Under the pieces are notes generated by a model, which had not been told where the DNA came from, searched no databases, and worked only from the letters and a program-made list of their open reading frames with translations. 22,578 bases of DNA from an uncultured Candidatus Saccharibacteria bacterium (GTDB lineage: Bacteria; Patescibacteriota; Saccharimonadia; Saccharimonadales; Saccharimonadaceae). Within the stretch, counting starts at the first letter, position 1; every line of letters begins with the position of its first letter. Both the position numbers and the translations under genes were made by a program. The stretch is taken from positions 1 to 22,578 of the forward strand of contig CAMZGF010000006.1 in the NCBI GenBank assembly GCA_947306315.1. The letters run 5' to 3'. This document shows, piece by piece, positions 6,890-12,691 of this stretch.

Positions 6890-7081
6890 TTATTTAACGA
6901 GACCTTTCTTTTTAAGGGTACGGAGTGCTGAAGCACTGATGTTAACCTTAACCTTCTTGCCATTTACCTCAAGCGTACGCTTTTGAATGTTTGGCTTGAA
7001 GACCTTACGGGTCTTGTGTTGTGAGAAGGAAACGTTGTGACCGTACATTTTACCTTTGCCGGTAAGTTCACAGATAGCCAT
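6890..7081 (-). CDS. rpmB: Large ribosomal subunit protein bL28
   Basis: A 63-residue basic ribosomal protein. MAICELTGKGKMYGHNVSFSQHKTRKVFKPN is typical of bL28, as is the R-T-L-K-K-K-G end. The ATG shares its A with the TAA stop of rplT (a TAATG junction at 7079-7083), so translation is probably coupled. bL28 is more often paired with bL33 or bL31, so its place at the end of an infC-rpmI-rplT operon is less usual. No alternative identity is likely. Confidence 0.95.
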   Translation of the reverse strand: MAICELTGKGKMYGHNVSFSQHKTRKVFKPNIQKRTLEVNGKKVKVNISASALRTLKKKGLVK

Positions 7082-7434
7082 TACTTGTCTCCTTTCTTAA
7101 CGGTTTCAACAATAGCTTTGAAAGCTGCTGGTTCGTTGACTGCGAGCTCTGCGAGAACTTTGCGGTCAAGATTAATACCTTGCTTCTTCATGCCATTGAT
7201 TAATTTCGAATAGCTCATGCCGTATTCACGTGCTGCGTTATTGATACGGGTGATCCAGAGAGCGCGAAGATCGCGTTTCTTATTTCTACGATCACGGTAA
7301 GCGTAGCGAAGGGCTTTGATAACACCTTGTTTAGCTAAACGGAAGCTACGTGTGCGGTAATGTTGCATGCCTTTAGCGGCATTTAAAATCTTTTTGTGCT
7401 TTGCGCGTGCAGGAACGCCTCTTTTGACTCTCAT
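7081..7434 (-). CDS. rplT: Large ribosomal subunit protein bL20
   Basis: A 117-residue protein that binds 23S rRNA early in 50S assembly and in many bacteria also represses its own operon by binding the mRNA leader. The start MRVKRGVPARAKHKKILNAAKGM and the internal ALRYAYRDRRNKKRDLRALWITRINNAAREYG are hallmark bL20 sequence. The start codon lies two bases after the rpmI stop. The C-terminal globular domain that contacts the leader RNA in other species is present at full length. Confidence 0.97.
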   Translation of the reverse strand: MRVKRGVPARAKHKKILNAAKGMQHYRTRSFRLAKQGVIKALRYAYRDRRNKKRDLRALWITRINNAAREYGMSYSKLINGMKKQGINLDRKVLAELAVNEPAAFKAIVETVKKGDK

Positions 7435-7436
7435 GA

Positions 7437-7631
7437 TTAAACTCCTAGTGCGGTCTTAACGTTTTTAGCAATTTTACCGTTGATTGAAGCAGCGGTGTTC
7501 ATGTTGCGCTTTCTAGCTTTAGATTTTTTGGCAAGAATATGGTTGCCATATGCGCGTTCGCGAATAAGTTTTCCAGAACCGGAAATCTTGATACGCTTTG
7601 CAGTGCCTTTGTGCGTTTTAAGCTTTGGCAT
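7437..7631 (-). CDS. rpmI: Large ribosomal subunit protein bL35
   Basis: A 64-residue, very basic protein with the family start MPKLKTHKGTAKRIKISGSGK and the central KSKARKRN. An AAAGGAAA ribosome site lies upstream of the ATG. It sits between infC and rplT, the classic order of the translation-factor operon, and is probably under bL20 feedback with rplT. Confidence 0.96.
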   Translation of the reverse strand: MPKLKTHKGTAKRIKISGSGKLIRERAYGNHILAKKSKARKRNMNTAASINGKIAKNVKTALGV

Positions 7632-7708
7632 ATATATTTCCTTTCGTTAAATGTATTTAGTGTCTCTTATGAGACGAAGTGCGACCAGGGAACCGTGGAA
7701 GTAGGAAA
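7632..7708 (-). promoter_or_regulatory. infC-rpmI spacer with hairpins, candidate bL20 control site
   Basis: Read on the minus strand, the infC stop lies in GAAGTA/TACTTC (arms either side of ATTTCC), and a second hairpin GTCTC/GAGAC with loop ATAA lies at 7661-7674. The ribosome site AAAGGAAA follows. In E. coli and Bacillus, bL20 binds RNA structures around infC-rpmI to repress rpmI-rplT. The position fits, but I cannot align it to a known leader. Confidence 0.4.
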
Positions 7709-8230
7709 TTACTTCTTCCGAATTCCGACTGATAGGTTGCGTCCAGCAAACTGTGGCTTTCCTTCGACGACTGCGACTTCTTCGAGGTCAGCGAGAATGC
7801 GGTTCATGAGTTCGTCACCGAGCTCCTTATGTGCCATTTCGCGTCCCTTGAAGACGATCATGATTTTAACCTTATCGCCATCTTCGAGGAATCCTTTGAT
7901 TTTGCGGAGTTTGATGTTTAGGTCATTATCAGAGATTTTAAGGCCGATTTTCATCTGTTTTAGCTCAGCTTGCTTTTCACGAGCTTTCTTGCGGTTTTTA
8001 GCTTCCTCTTTCATCTTCTGGTACTGGTATTTACCCCAGTCGATGATTTTTACTACAGGAGGGTTAGCATTTGCGGCAATCTCAACGAGATCAACGCCCT
8101 GTTCATGGGCAAGAGCTTGAGCCTCTTTGCTCGACATGATGCCGAGTTGTTCACCACTAGAACCAATTACACGAACTTCAGGATAGCGGATTTCTCCGTT
8201 AATGCGAGTATGTGAATTATTGTTACTGAT
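7709..8230 (-). CDS. infC: Translation initiation factor IF-3, probable ATC start
   Basis: Binds the 30S subunit, prevents premature 50S joining and checks the start codon. The sequence TRINGEIRYPEVRVIGSSGEQLGIMS opens the N-terminal domain. The linker is rich in Lys/Glu (KMKEEAKNRKKAREKQAELKQ), and the C-terminal domain runs from KIGLKISDNDL to the end. The reading frame is open back to an ATG at 8323, but a promoter (8264-8292) lies inside that stretch and the extra residues do not match IF-3. AGAAAGGA sits five bases before an ATC codon (8230-8228) whose product would start with ISNNNSHTRING, the normal IF-3 start point. IF-3 genes in other bacteria use AUU or similar rare starts for self-regulation. 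Length from ATC is 173 residues, right for the family. Confidence 0.92.
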   Translation of the reverse strand: MSNNNSHTRINGEIRYPEVRVIGSSGEQLGIMSSKEAQALAHEQGVDLVEIAANANPPVVKIIDWGKYQYQKMKEEAKNRKKAREKQAELKQMKIGLKISDNDLNIKLRKIKGFLEDGDKVKIMIVFKGREMAHKELGDELMNRILADLEEVAVVEGKPQFAGRNLSVGIRKK

Positions 8231-8263
8231 GGTAGTCCTTTCTCTTATAACCTTAACTTTTTC

Positions 8264-8292
8264 ATTATACCAAATTTGAGCGGAAATTTCAA
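8264..8292 (-). promoter_or_regulatory. infC operon promoter
   Basis: Minus strand TTGAAA (8292-8287), 17-base spacer ending in TTTGG, TATAAT (8269-8264). Predicted start is near 8257, giving a ~27-nt leader with AGAAAGGA before the ATC codon. Confidence 0.85.
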
Positions 8293-8322
8293 GGTGTTTT
8301 ATAGGGAAAATGTTGGCTCTCA

Positions 8323-9864
8323 TTAAAGCTCCATGCGATACGATAACGCTTCGACGATGTGGGGCACTTGGATTTGGCTTTCTCCGGCTAAATCGGCAAT
8401 AGTTTGTGCGACTTTTATAATCTTGAAGTAGGAGCGAGCAGAAAGACTCAATTTTTCGGCAGTGTCTTCTAAGAACGTGCGCGCGGGCGCGGATAAGACG
8501 ACGTATCTCATGACCTCTGTTGAAGTAAGGCTAGCGTTTCTTTTAGTGTTACTGCCATAGCGTTTGCACTGGCGGTCGATGGCGTTTTTAATAGAATCTT
8601 TGATTTTTTGTTGGTTTTCGATGGCTTTCTGGCGGGATTTTTCGGATGATAAATCGTTTGAACAGAGGTCTGAAGTTTTTATTCGGTCTACATTGATTCG
8701 GATATCAATGCGATCAAGAAGTGGTCCAGATATTTTACTTTTATACCTCTGGATTTCAAAGTTTTTACAAGTACACTGTTTCGTTTTGTCGCCAAGGTAC
8801 CCACAGGGACAGGGATTCATAGTGGCAAAAAGCATGAAATTACAGGGGTAGCTGCAACGATCATTGGCTCTTGTAAGGTTGACTACATGGTCTTCCAGAG
8901 GCTGTCTTAATGATTCAAGCGTGGCGCGGGGGTATTCTGGGAGTTCGTCTAGATACAGTATACCGAGGTGAGCCAGGGATATTTCTCCGGGCGTGAGCTT
9001 GGCACCGCCACCAATGATGGAAAGGAGCGTAGAGGTATGATGGGGGTTGCGAAAGGGGCGCTTTAAGATGACAGCCCCCGATGAATTAGCGAGATTATAG
9101 ATTTTTGTGAGCTCAATTTTTTCGTCGAGAGAGAGGTCTGGGAGCAGGGAAAAGACGGCTCTTGCTAGCATAGTTTTCCCAGCTCCAGGCGGACCAGTGA
9201 GGATGATGTTATGATGTCCGGCAACGGCAGTTATTAAAGCTTTCTTTGCAAGCTCCTGGCCTTTGATATCGTCCAAAAATATGGCATTTATATCTGTTTC
9301 AGTATTTTTTACAACATCCAGTTTCGCAGTAGTTGGCGCTTTTTGGTGCTTTAACATCAGGATGAGATCGGTCAAACTTTCATAACCATAGATACCCTCA
9401 TTAGTAACAAGGCTAGCCTGATTTAGATTGCTCGCAGGAAGGTAAAACTCCTTAAAATTGTTTTTTCTTCCGGCCTCTAGGATATTTATCATTCCTCTGA
9501 CTGGGCGGACGGTCCCATCGAGAGACAATTCTCCGGTAAAGATACGATTTTTAGCATCGTTCTCAAGGAGTTGCCCCGATGCGATGAGGATTGATACTGC
9601 GATAGGAACATCGAAGAAAATACCATCTTTTTGAAGTTCTGCGGGCGCTAGATTAATTGTTATGTGTGAGTCTGGCCATTTTAGGCCTGATGATTTAATT
9701 GCGTTTCTGACGCGTTGTCTGGCCTCTGAAACGGTTTTATTTGCCATCCCTACGATGTCAAATTGGGGCAGCCCCTGGGTGATAACACATTCGACCTCTA
9801 TAATGTGCCCATCAAAGCCGCAGGGGATTGATGTGAATACTTTTGCTGTCATTGCAGGCCGCAT
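8323..9864 (-). CDS. comM: YifB/ComM family AAA+ ATPase
   Basis: ComM is a hexameric helicase that extends heteroduplex during natural transformation; the wider family is called YifB. The N-terminal domain (residues ~6-170) has GLPQFDIVGMANKTVSEARQRVRNAIKSSG and INLAPAELQKDG. The Mg-chelatase-type AAA+ domain follows, with Walker A GPPGAGKT (224-231), ILYLDELPEY as Walker B and the NPCPCGYLGD...CTC cysteine cluster. The C-terminal domain has LSARSYFKIIKVAQTIADL. Length of 513 is normal. The start may be the ATG at 9864 or, closer to the family start, the ATG at 9852 (MTAKVFTSIPCG); neither has a clear ribosome site. The upstream region holds the 40-bp element that recurs before the secreted-protein gene at 20465. 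Its stop shares one base with the false upstream ATG of infC. Confidence 0.95.
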   Translation of the reverse strand: MRPAMTAKVFTSIPCGFDGHIIEVECVITQGLPQFDIVGMANKTVSEARQRVRNAIKSSGLKWPDSHITINLAPAELQKDGIFFDVPIAVSILIASGQLLENDAKNRIFTGELSLDGTVRPVRGMINILEAGRKNNFKEFYLPASNLNQASLVTNEGIYGYESLTDLILMLKHQKAPTTAKLDVVKNTETDINAIFLDDIKGQELAKKALITAVAGHHNIILTGPPGAGKTMLARAVFSLLPDLSLDEKIELTKIYNLANSSGAVILKRPFRNPHHTSTLLSIIGGGAKLTPGEISLAHLGILYLDELPEYPRATLESLRQPLEDHVVNLTRANDRCSYPCNFMLFATMNPCPCGYLGDKTKQCTCKNFEIQRYKSKISGPLLDRIDIRINVDRIKTSDLCSNDLSSEKSRQKAIENQQKIKDSIKNAIDRQCKRYGSNTKRNASLTSTEVMRYVVLSAPARTFLEDTAEKLSLSARSYFKIIKVAQTIADLAGESQIQVPHIVEALSYRMEL

Positions 9865-9897
9865 TTAATCAAAGAATAGTATATATGCAAGCATAAG
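9859..9897 (-). repeat. Shared upstream element, copy 1 (comM)
   Basis: On the minus strand CTTATGCTTGCAT, then six bases ATATAC, then TATTCTTTGATTAAATGC and GGC. The same sequence with a different six-base centre (GTGGAA) and one C/T change lies at 20402-20441 on the plus strand. In this copy the centre creates TATACT, a possible -10 box, 13 bases before the ATG at 9864. Confidence 0.8.
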
Positions 9898-10092
9898 AAA
9901 AATGGGCGTCTGTCTATAGGGTAGTTTTGGCTGAAATTATGGTATGTCTTTGCGATGTGGGCTTGAAATATTTCGCATAAATGTAATATGCTTACATTTA
10001 CCTCTGTTTTTGGTGTACATTTTGCGTTTATAATTCCCACGATAGTTAATGTTGTAAAAAATACTGAAACAGATATGCTTATGCTAAAAATA
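9898..10092. other. Intergenic region between comM and tmRNA
   Basis: No gene is seen. An inverted repeat AAATGTA (9979-9985) / TACATTT (9993-9999) could be a regulator site for comM, and GTTGTAAAAAATAC at 10051-10064 repeats exactly at 11150-11163. Confidence 0.4.
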
Positions 10093-10121
10093 TTTACATA
10101 AGAGGAAAAATGTGATAGAAT
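10093..10121 (+). promoter_or_regulatory. tmRNA promoter
   Basis: TTTACA (10093-10098), 17-base spacer ending in TGTGA, TAGAAT (10116-10121). Predicted start is about 10128, five bases before the mature tmRNA end. Confidence 0.8.
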
Positions 10122-10132
10122 AGAGCTATGTT

Positions 10133-10497
10133 GGGGCTGACAAAGCTTAGACGGATTATTAACAGATACCAAGCATGACGATTGATACCGTAAGTATTGA
10201 ATAAATGAAGAAAAAACTTCAAAACACGTGCTTTTCGCACCTGTTTATGCCTAATTTTTTAAACTTATAGGCTGGTCTTTAGGTCGAGTTTCCATAGATC
10301 TATAGATTATCATAAACTTATGGGAATAGATTTACCCCTGTAACGCGGGGTTTATCGAAACTTTAGTTGTGGCGTCTTTTAGGTTTCGTTTTCTGCAGCC
10401 TATCTGATAAGCCGAGAATAAAAACAGAGAACTATGCGTGTAGAATGGTATTATGGCGATTTTTCGGACCCGGAGGCAGTATCCGGCAGCTCCACCA
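10133..10497 (+). ncRNA. ssrA: tmRNA (transfer-messenger RNA)
   Basis: Rescues stalled ribosomes and adds a degradation tag. The 5' end GGGGCTGA pairs with the 3' end CAGCTCC, followed by discriminator A and an encoded CCA (10495-10497). The T arm is in GGACCCGGAGGCAGTATCCGG. The open frame with the best tag is at 10207-10251, reading EEKTSKHVLFAPVYA before TAA (10252-10254). The resume codon could be this GAA or the AAT before it. The end -PVYA departs from the usual -LAA. The one-piece arrangement and length (365 nt) are normal. A terminator follows at 10508. Confidence 0.93.
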
Positions 10498-10507
10498 TCA
10501 ACTTTAG

Positions 10508-10530
10508 ATCACTCGTTTGAGTGATTTTTG
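10508..10530 (+). terminator. tmRNA terminator
   Basis: ATCACTC (10508-10514), loop GTTT, GAGTGAT (10519-10525), then TTTTG. Confidence 0.92.
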
Positions 10531-10636
10531 TTTATTAATAATTTTATCCAAAATTAAAAATAAGTGTCCAGAAAAACCTGTGGAAAAGTGGCTAAAATTT
10601 CATACAAAAATTGTTCAAAAAACTTCCAAAAATATA

Positions 10637-10665
10637 TTGACATAAGCATTTTTCTGCGATATTAT
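10637..10665 (+). promoter_or_regulatory. Strong promoter of the 10672 RNA
   Basis: A perfect -35 TTGACA (10637-10642), 17-base spacer and TATTAT (10660-10665). It is the best -35 match in the window. Confidence 0.88.
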
Positions 10666-10671
10666 AGAGGT

Positions 10672-10859
10672 AGCTTTTGAATAAAAATATTATTCAGGGG
10701 CCCAAAAACAAAAATAGCCAAAATAACTCCACACTCTACGGATTAAGTCAGTTTTCCTCGCAGTTTAGCTGGCTTAATCCAACTAAGACAAACAAGTTCT
10801 CGCACAAAAAGAACAACAAACACTGAAATCATAAAGCGGTCGAAAGGCCGCATTTTTTT
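10672..10859 (+). ncRNA. Small RNA of unknown class, ~188 nt
   Basis: A complete transcription unit with no credible ORF lies between the promoter at 10637 and the terminator at 10836. Hairpins seen: TGAATAA/TTATTCA (10678-10684/10690-10696); a 12-bp stem GGATTAAGTCAG/CTGGCTTAATCC (10740-10751/10769-10780, one G-U) with a 17-nt loop holding CCTCGCAGTTTAG; and GTTC/GAAC near 10795-10814. Long A-rich single-stranded stretches separate them. It lacks the signatures of SRP RNA (GGAAGCA loop), RNase P and tmRNA, and I could not fit it to the 6S layout. A regulatory or housekeeping RNA is likely from promoter strength. Name unknown. Confidence 0.72.
10836..10859 (+). terminator. Terminator of the 10672 RNA
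   Basis: GCGGTC (10836-10841), GAAA tetraloop, GGCCGC (10846-10851), then a run of seven T from 10853. Confidence 0.92.
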
Positions 10860-11093
10860 GTTTTCGCGTTTTTATATGTTTTACGTTTTAGTGCCATGTT
10901 TTGGATCTAGAGTTTTTGCTCGTACTTTACTATGTTGTGTATTTTTGGACCAAGTACCATAAAATCATGTATTAAAGAAAAATAGAACATGCTATGTAAA
11001 TATATATTTTTGGTCGAAATGGCGTGAGAGCTGAATTTTTAACAAAAAGCGAGACTGTGGAGAGAATGGTTCTGTCAAAAAAACAATATAAAT
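10860..11093. other. AT-rich intergenic region, no gene seen
   Basis: I see no ORF with family features, no RNA signature and no clear promoter. A distant GACCAA/TTGGTC inverted pair lies around 10948 and 11011. The A/T-rich character rises toward the operator-like repeats that begin at 11094. Confidence 0.4.
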
Positions 11094-11166
11094 GTTGTAT
11101 AAAATACAACAAATGTGCTCAGAGCTATAACAGATGTACGACATAAAGTGTTGTAAAAAATACAAT
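11094..11166. repeat. Two operator-like inverted repeats GTTGTA-N5-TACAAY
   Basis: GTTGTA (11094-11099), five bases, TACAAC (11105-11110) is a perfect inverted repeat, extendable by one T/A pair. GTTGTA (11150-11155), AAAAA, TACAAT (11161-11166) is a second copy 56 bases later. Extra half sites ACAATA and ATTGTGTACAA flank them. They lie 21-93 bases upstream of the -35 at 11187, as an activator or repressor site would. A 14-base match to the second copy also occurs at 10051. Confidence 0.6.
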
Positions 11167-11186
11167 AAAAATTGTGTACAAAACTA

Positions 11187-11215
11187 TTGCGTTTTTAAAG
11201 TTCTTATGGTAGTAT
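11187..11215 (+). promoter_or_regulatory. Promoter of the large structured RNA
   Basis: TTGCGT (11187-11192), 17-base spacer ending in TATGG, TAGTAT (11210-11215). It combines a fair -35 with an extended -10. Predicted start is near 11222. Confidence 0.75.
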
Positions 11216-11221
11216 GAAGAC

Positions 11222-11800
11222 AGTCGAAAGACAAAAATAAAAACGCACTTTATAAAAACAAAAATCAACAACCTGCGCGAGCAGGTGAGAGTGGAAGTTT
11301 GGCGAGCCAATAGGTAGTTTCTAGCCATAAATTACAAAAGAAATTACCTAAAGCTCCGCTAAAGCGTTTAATCTTCTAAATGAACGCCAAACGGGATCTG
11401 AATCAGCTTAGGTGACTAACCTGAAGAAGAGAAGATTGGAAGAGTGAAGCAGATTAAACTGAGCGTTGAGCGCGTTAAGAACTTCTTAATAGCACATTTA
11501 AAATATCAGATTAAGAAGGGAATAACAAGGACAGATGCCCCTCTATACGAGGAGCGGTCAAAAGCTATAGACGGTGAGGGTTGCGGTTAATAGTAATGTT
11601 TTTAGAACCGGATAACCCCCCGTCTTTAGCCCTAGAGATTGAACTTTAGGGCGTTAAATATCACAACTAAGGTTGTGGCCATATCCTGCAATATCGCTGG
11701 GATAACTTTCTTACAACTAATGGGAGTAATATAAAATGAAGACACGATTTTCTCGCAGTTTTCGTGGCTCATAGAACGAAGACGCCGACTCCTGATAGGC
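11222..11800 (+). ncRNA. Large structured RNA of unknown class, ~580 nt
   Basis: A promoter-driven stretch with no ORF of family character but dense pairing. The hairpins are: ACCTGC-GCGA-GCAGGT (11271-11286, GNRA loop); TAGGTAGTTTC/GAAATTACCTA (11311-11321/11340-11350); CTTCTTAAT/ATTAAGAAG (11482-11490/11510-11518); CCTC/GAGG near 11541-11553; a three-part stem GACGG..GGGTT..GGTT with AACC..AACCC..CCGTC (11570-11624); GCCCTA/TAGGGC (11629-11652); CACAAC/GTTGTG (11662-11677); TATCC/GGATA (11682-11704); CACGA/TCGTG (11743-11766). Long-range GTTTGGCG/CGCCAAAC (11297-11304/11385-11392) crosses GTTTAATCT/AGATTAAAC (11366-11374/11451-11459), a pseudoknot. Group I or II intron core motifs were not found. 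It recalls the ornate large RNAs (ROOL, GOLLD), but no match can be claimed. The 3' end is undefined, with no T-run terminator. Confidence 0.65.
11736..11774 (+). CDS. Possible 12-residue basic peptide inside the large RNA
   Basis: ATG at 11736 has GGGAG nine bases upstream and reads MKTRFSRSFRGS before TAG. Half its length lies within the CACGA/TCGTG hairpin, so translation and that fold would exclude each other. It could be a real small ORF, a leader-type switch, or chance. Only the ribosome site and the basic composition support it. Confidence 0.25.
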   Translation: MKTRFSRSFRGS

Positions 11801-11807
11801 GAATTCA

Positions 11808-11836
11808 TTCAAAAATTATCACGGTTATGCTATAAT
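11808..11836 (+). promoter_or_regulatory. Promoter giving a leaderless transcript of the 11843 gene
   Basis: TTCAAA (11808-11813), 17-base spacer ending in TATGC, a perfect TATAAT (11831-11836). The hexamer ends six bases before the ATG at 11843. Confidence 0.78.
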
Positions 11837-11842
11837 TTAAGC

Positions 11843-12193
11843 ATGTTAGACCGTGTTTTTCTGTTTATGGCGCTAGTGGCAGGCGTAATTCTGTCTGCGA
11901 TGTTGTTTTTTACTTCTCCGGCGGATGTTGGTCCTCTGGGGATTTTTGCATTCTTCTTGATGACATATTTCGTTGTTTTAGGGATCACTACCTTCCTGAC
12001 AAAAATATTCTTTAGATTTGTCTATAAGAAGAAAGATATGGGATGGAAGGGCTATGCAGATGCCGGGGTTTTGGCGTTTTGGCCAGTGATGGTATTAGTT
12101 TTTATCTCCATGGGGACATCAAACATGATTTTTTCTCTAATTGGAGCGACCGTAACAGTGCTTTTAATTCTTTTTGTAATTAAGAAAGTGTGA
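11843..12193 (+). CDS. Small integral membrane protein, four predicted spans
   Basis: A 116-residue hydrophobic protein of unknown function. Membrane segments lie at about residues 4-24, 30-53, 75-93 and 95-114. A positively charged loop FRFVYKKKDMGWKGYAD sits between the second and third and would face the cytoplasm. No catalytic motif is visible. The start codon is set by the -10 box six bases before it, and no Shine-Dalgarno site exists. The TGA stop overlaps the extended -10 of the next gene, which starts 12 bases downstream. Its place before a VirD4/TraG-like ATPase makes a role in the same envelope machine possible, as inference only. Confidence 0.8.
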   Translation: MLDRVFLFMALVAGVILSAMLFFTSPADVGPLGIFAFFLMTYFVVLGITTFLTKIFFRFVYKKKDMGWKGYADAGVLAFWPVMVLVFISMGTSNMIFSLIGATVTVLLILFVIKKV

Positions 12194-12199
12194 TAAAAT
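12189..12199 (+). promoter_or_regulatory. Extended -10 overlapping a stop codon, leaderless start of the 12206 gene
   Basis: TGTGA-TAAAAT (TAAAAT at 12194-12199). The TGA (12191-12193) is the stop of the upstream gene, and the hexamer ends six bases before the ATG at 12206. Confidence 0.72.
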
Positions 12200-12205
12200 A
12201 AGCAT

Positions 12206-12691
12206 ATGGATAATGGGAATGTGGGACCAGGTAACATGAACGCTAATAATTTTGAGCGTTCTATGAGTGAGGCTCCACAGTTTAACCCTGAATATCTTAG
12301 GGATGAAGAGCAAAAAGAGGCTGAACCTGGTGATTTTGAAACACCAAGTGATCCAAATGCAGATAACTTCGCTTATCTCGATCCTTTCATGCTTGGAAAC
12401 ACAACCGTAAAGACTATGGGTCTTGATTCTGATCCGGTGGGAATTGGTGAAGTGGTTTCGGAGGGCGAAGCTGGAGTAAAAACTTTGACTAAAGATCAGG
12501 TTACTGGTACGGATATTGATGTTTCAGTATTAAGGAAGAACGGTGTATCTAATGAACTCGCAGCCAGATTGGATGATTTAAAGAAAGAAAAGGATCTTCG
12601 CAAACAGAGTGTTGGACTTATGATTGAGTCAAAGAAAGCACGTTATGCAAGTTTTCCAGATAGAGCTAACCTTGTGGAGGAGTTAAGATAA
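12206..12691 (+). CDS. Acidic soluble protein of unknown function, partner of the 12691 ATPase
   Basis: A 161-residue protein with no signal peptide or membrane span. The first ~60 residues are rich in Asn, Glu, Asp and Pro and look disordered. The last ~45 (AARLDDLKKEKDLRKQSVGLMIESKKARYASFPDR) look like a charged helix, possibly coiled coil. I do not recognise the family. The end of the gene contains GGAGGAG, the ribosome site of the next gene, and its TAA shares one base with the ATPase ATG (a TAATG junction), so the two are translationally coupled and probably work together. The N-terminus appears to be made from a leaderless mRNA. Confidence 0.82.
   Translation: MDNGNVGPGNMNANNFERSMSEAPQFNPEYLRDEEQKEAEPGDFETPSDPNADNFAYLDPFMLGNTTVKTMGLDSDPVGIGEVVSEGEAGVKTLTKDQVTGTDIDVSVLRKNGVSNELAARLDDLKKEKDLRKQSVGLMIESKKARYASFPDRANLVEELR

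Noticed and set aside
8231..8323. ATG at 8323 as the infC start
   Set aside because: The infC promoter lies inside this stretch and the extra 31 residues are not IF-3-like.
9849..10172. Minus-strand 107-residue frame between comM and tmRNA
   Set aside because: It overlaps the tmRNA 5' part and its promoter; the product has no family features.
11125..11328. Minus-strand 67-residue frame over the large-RNA promoter
   Set aside because: AT-driven frame with no ribosome site or family character; it overlaps operator repeats and RNA hairpins.
11222..11800. Group I or group II intron
   Set aside because: No domain V-like hairpin, no recognisable P3-P7 core and no disrupted host gene.
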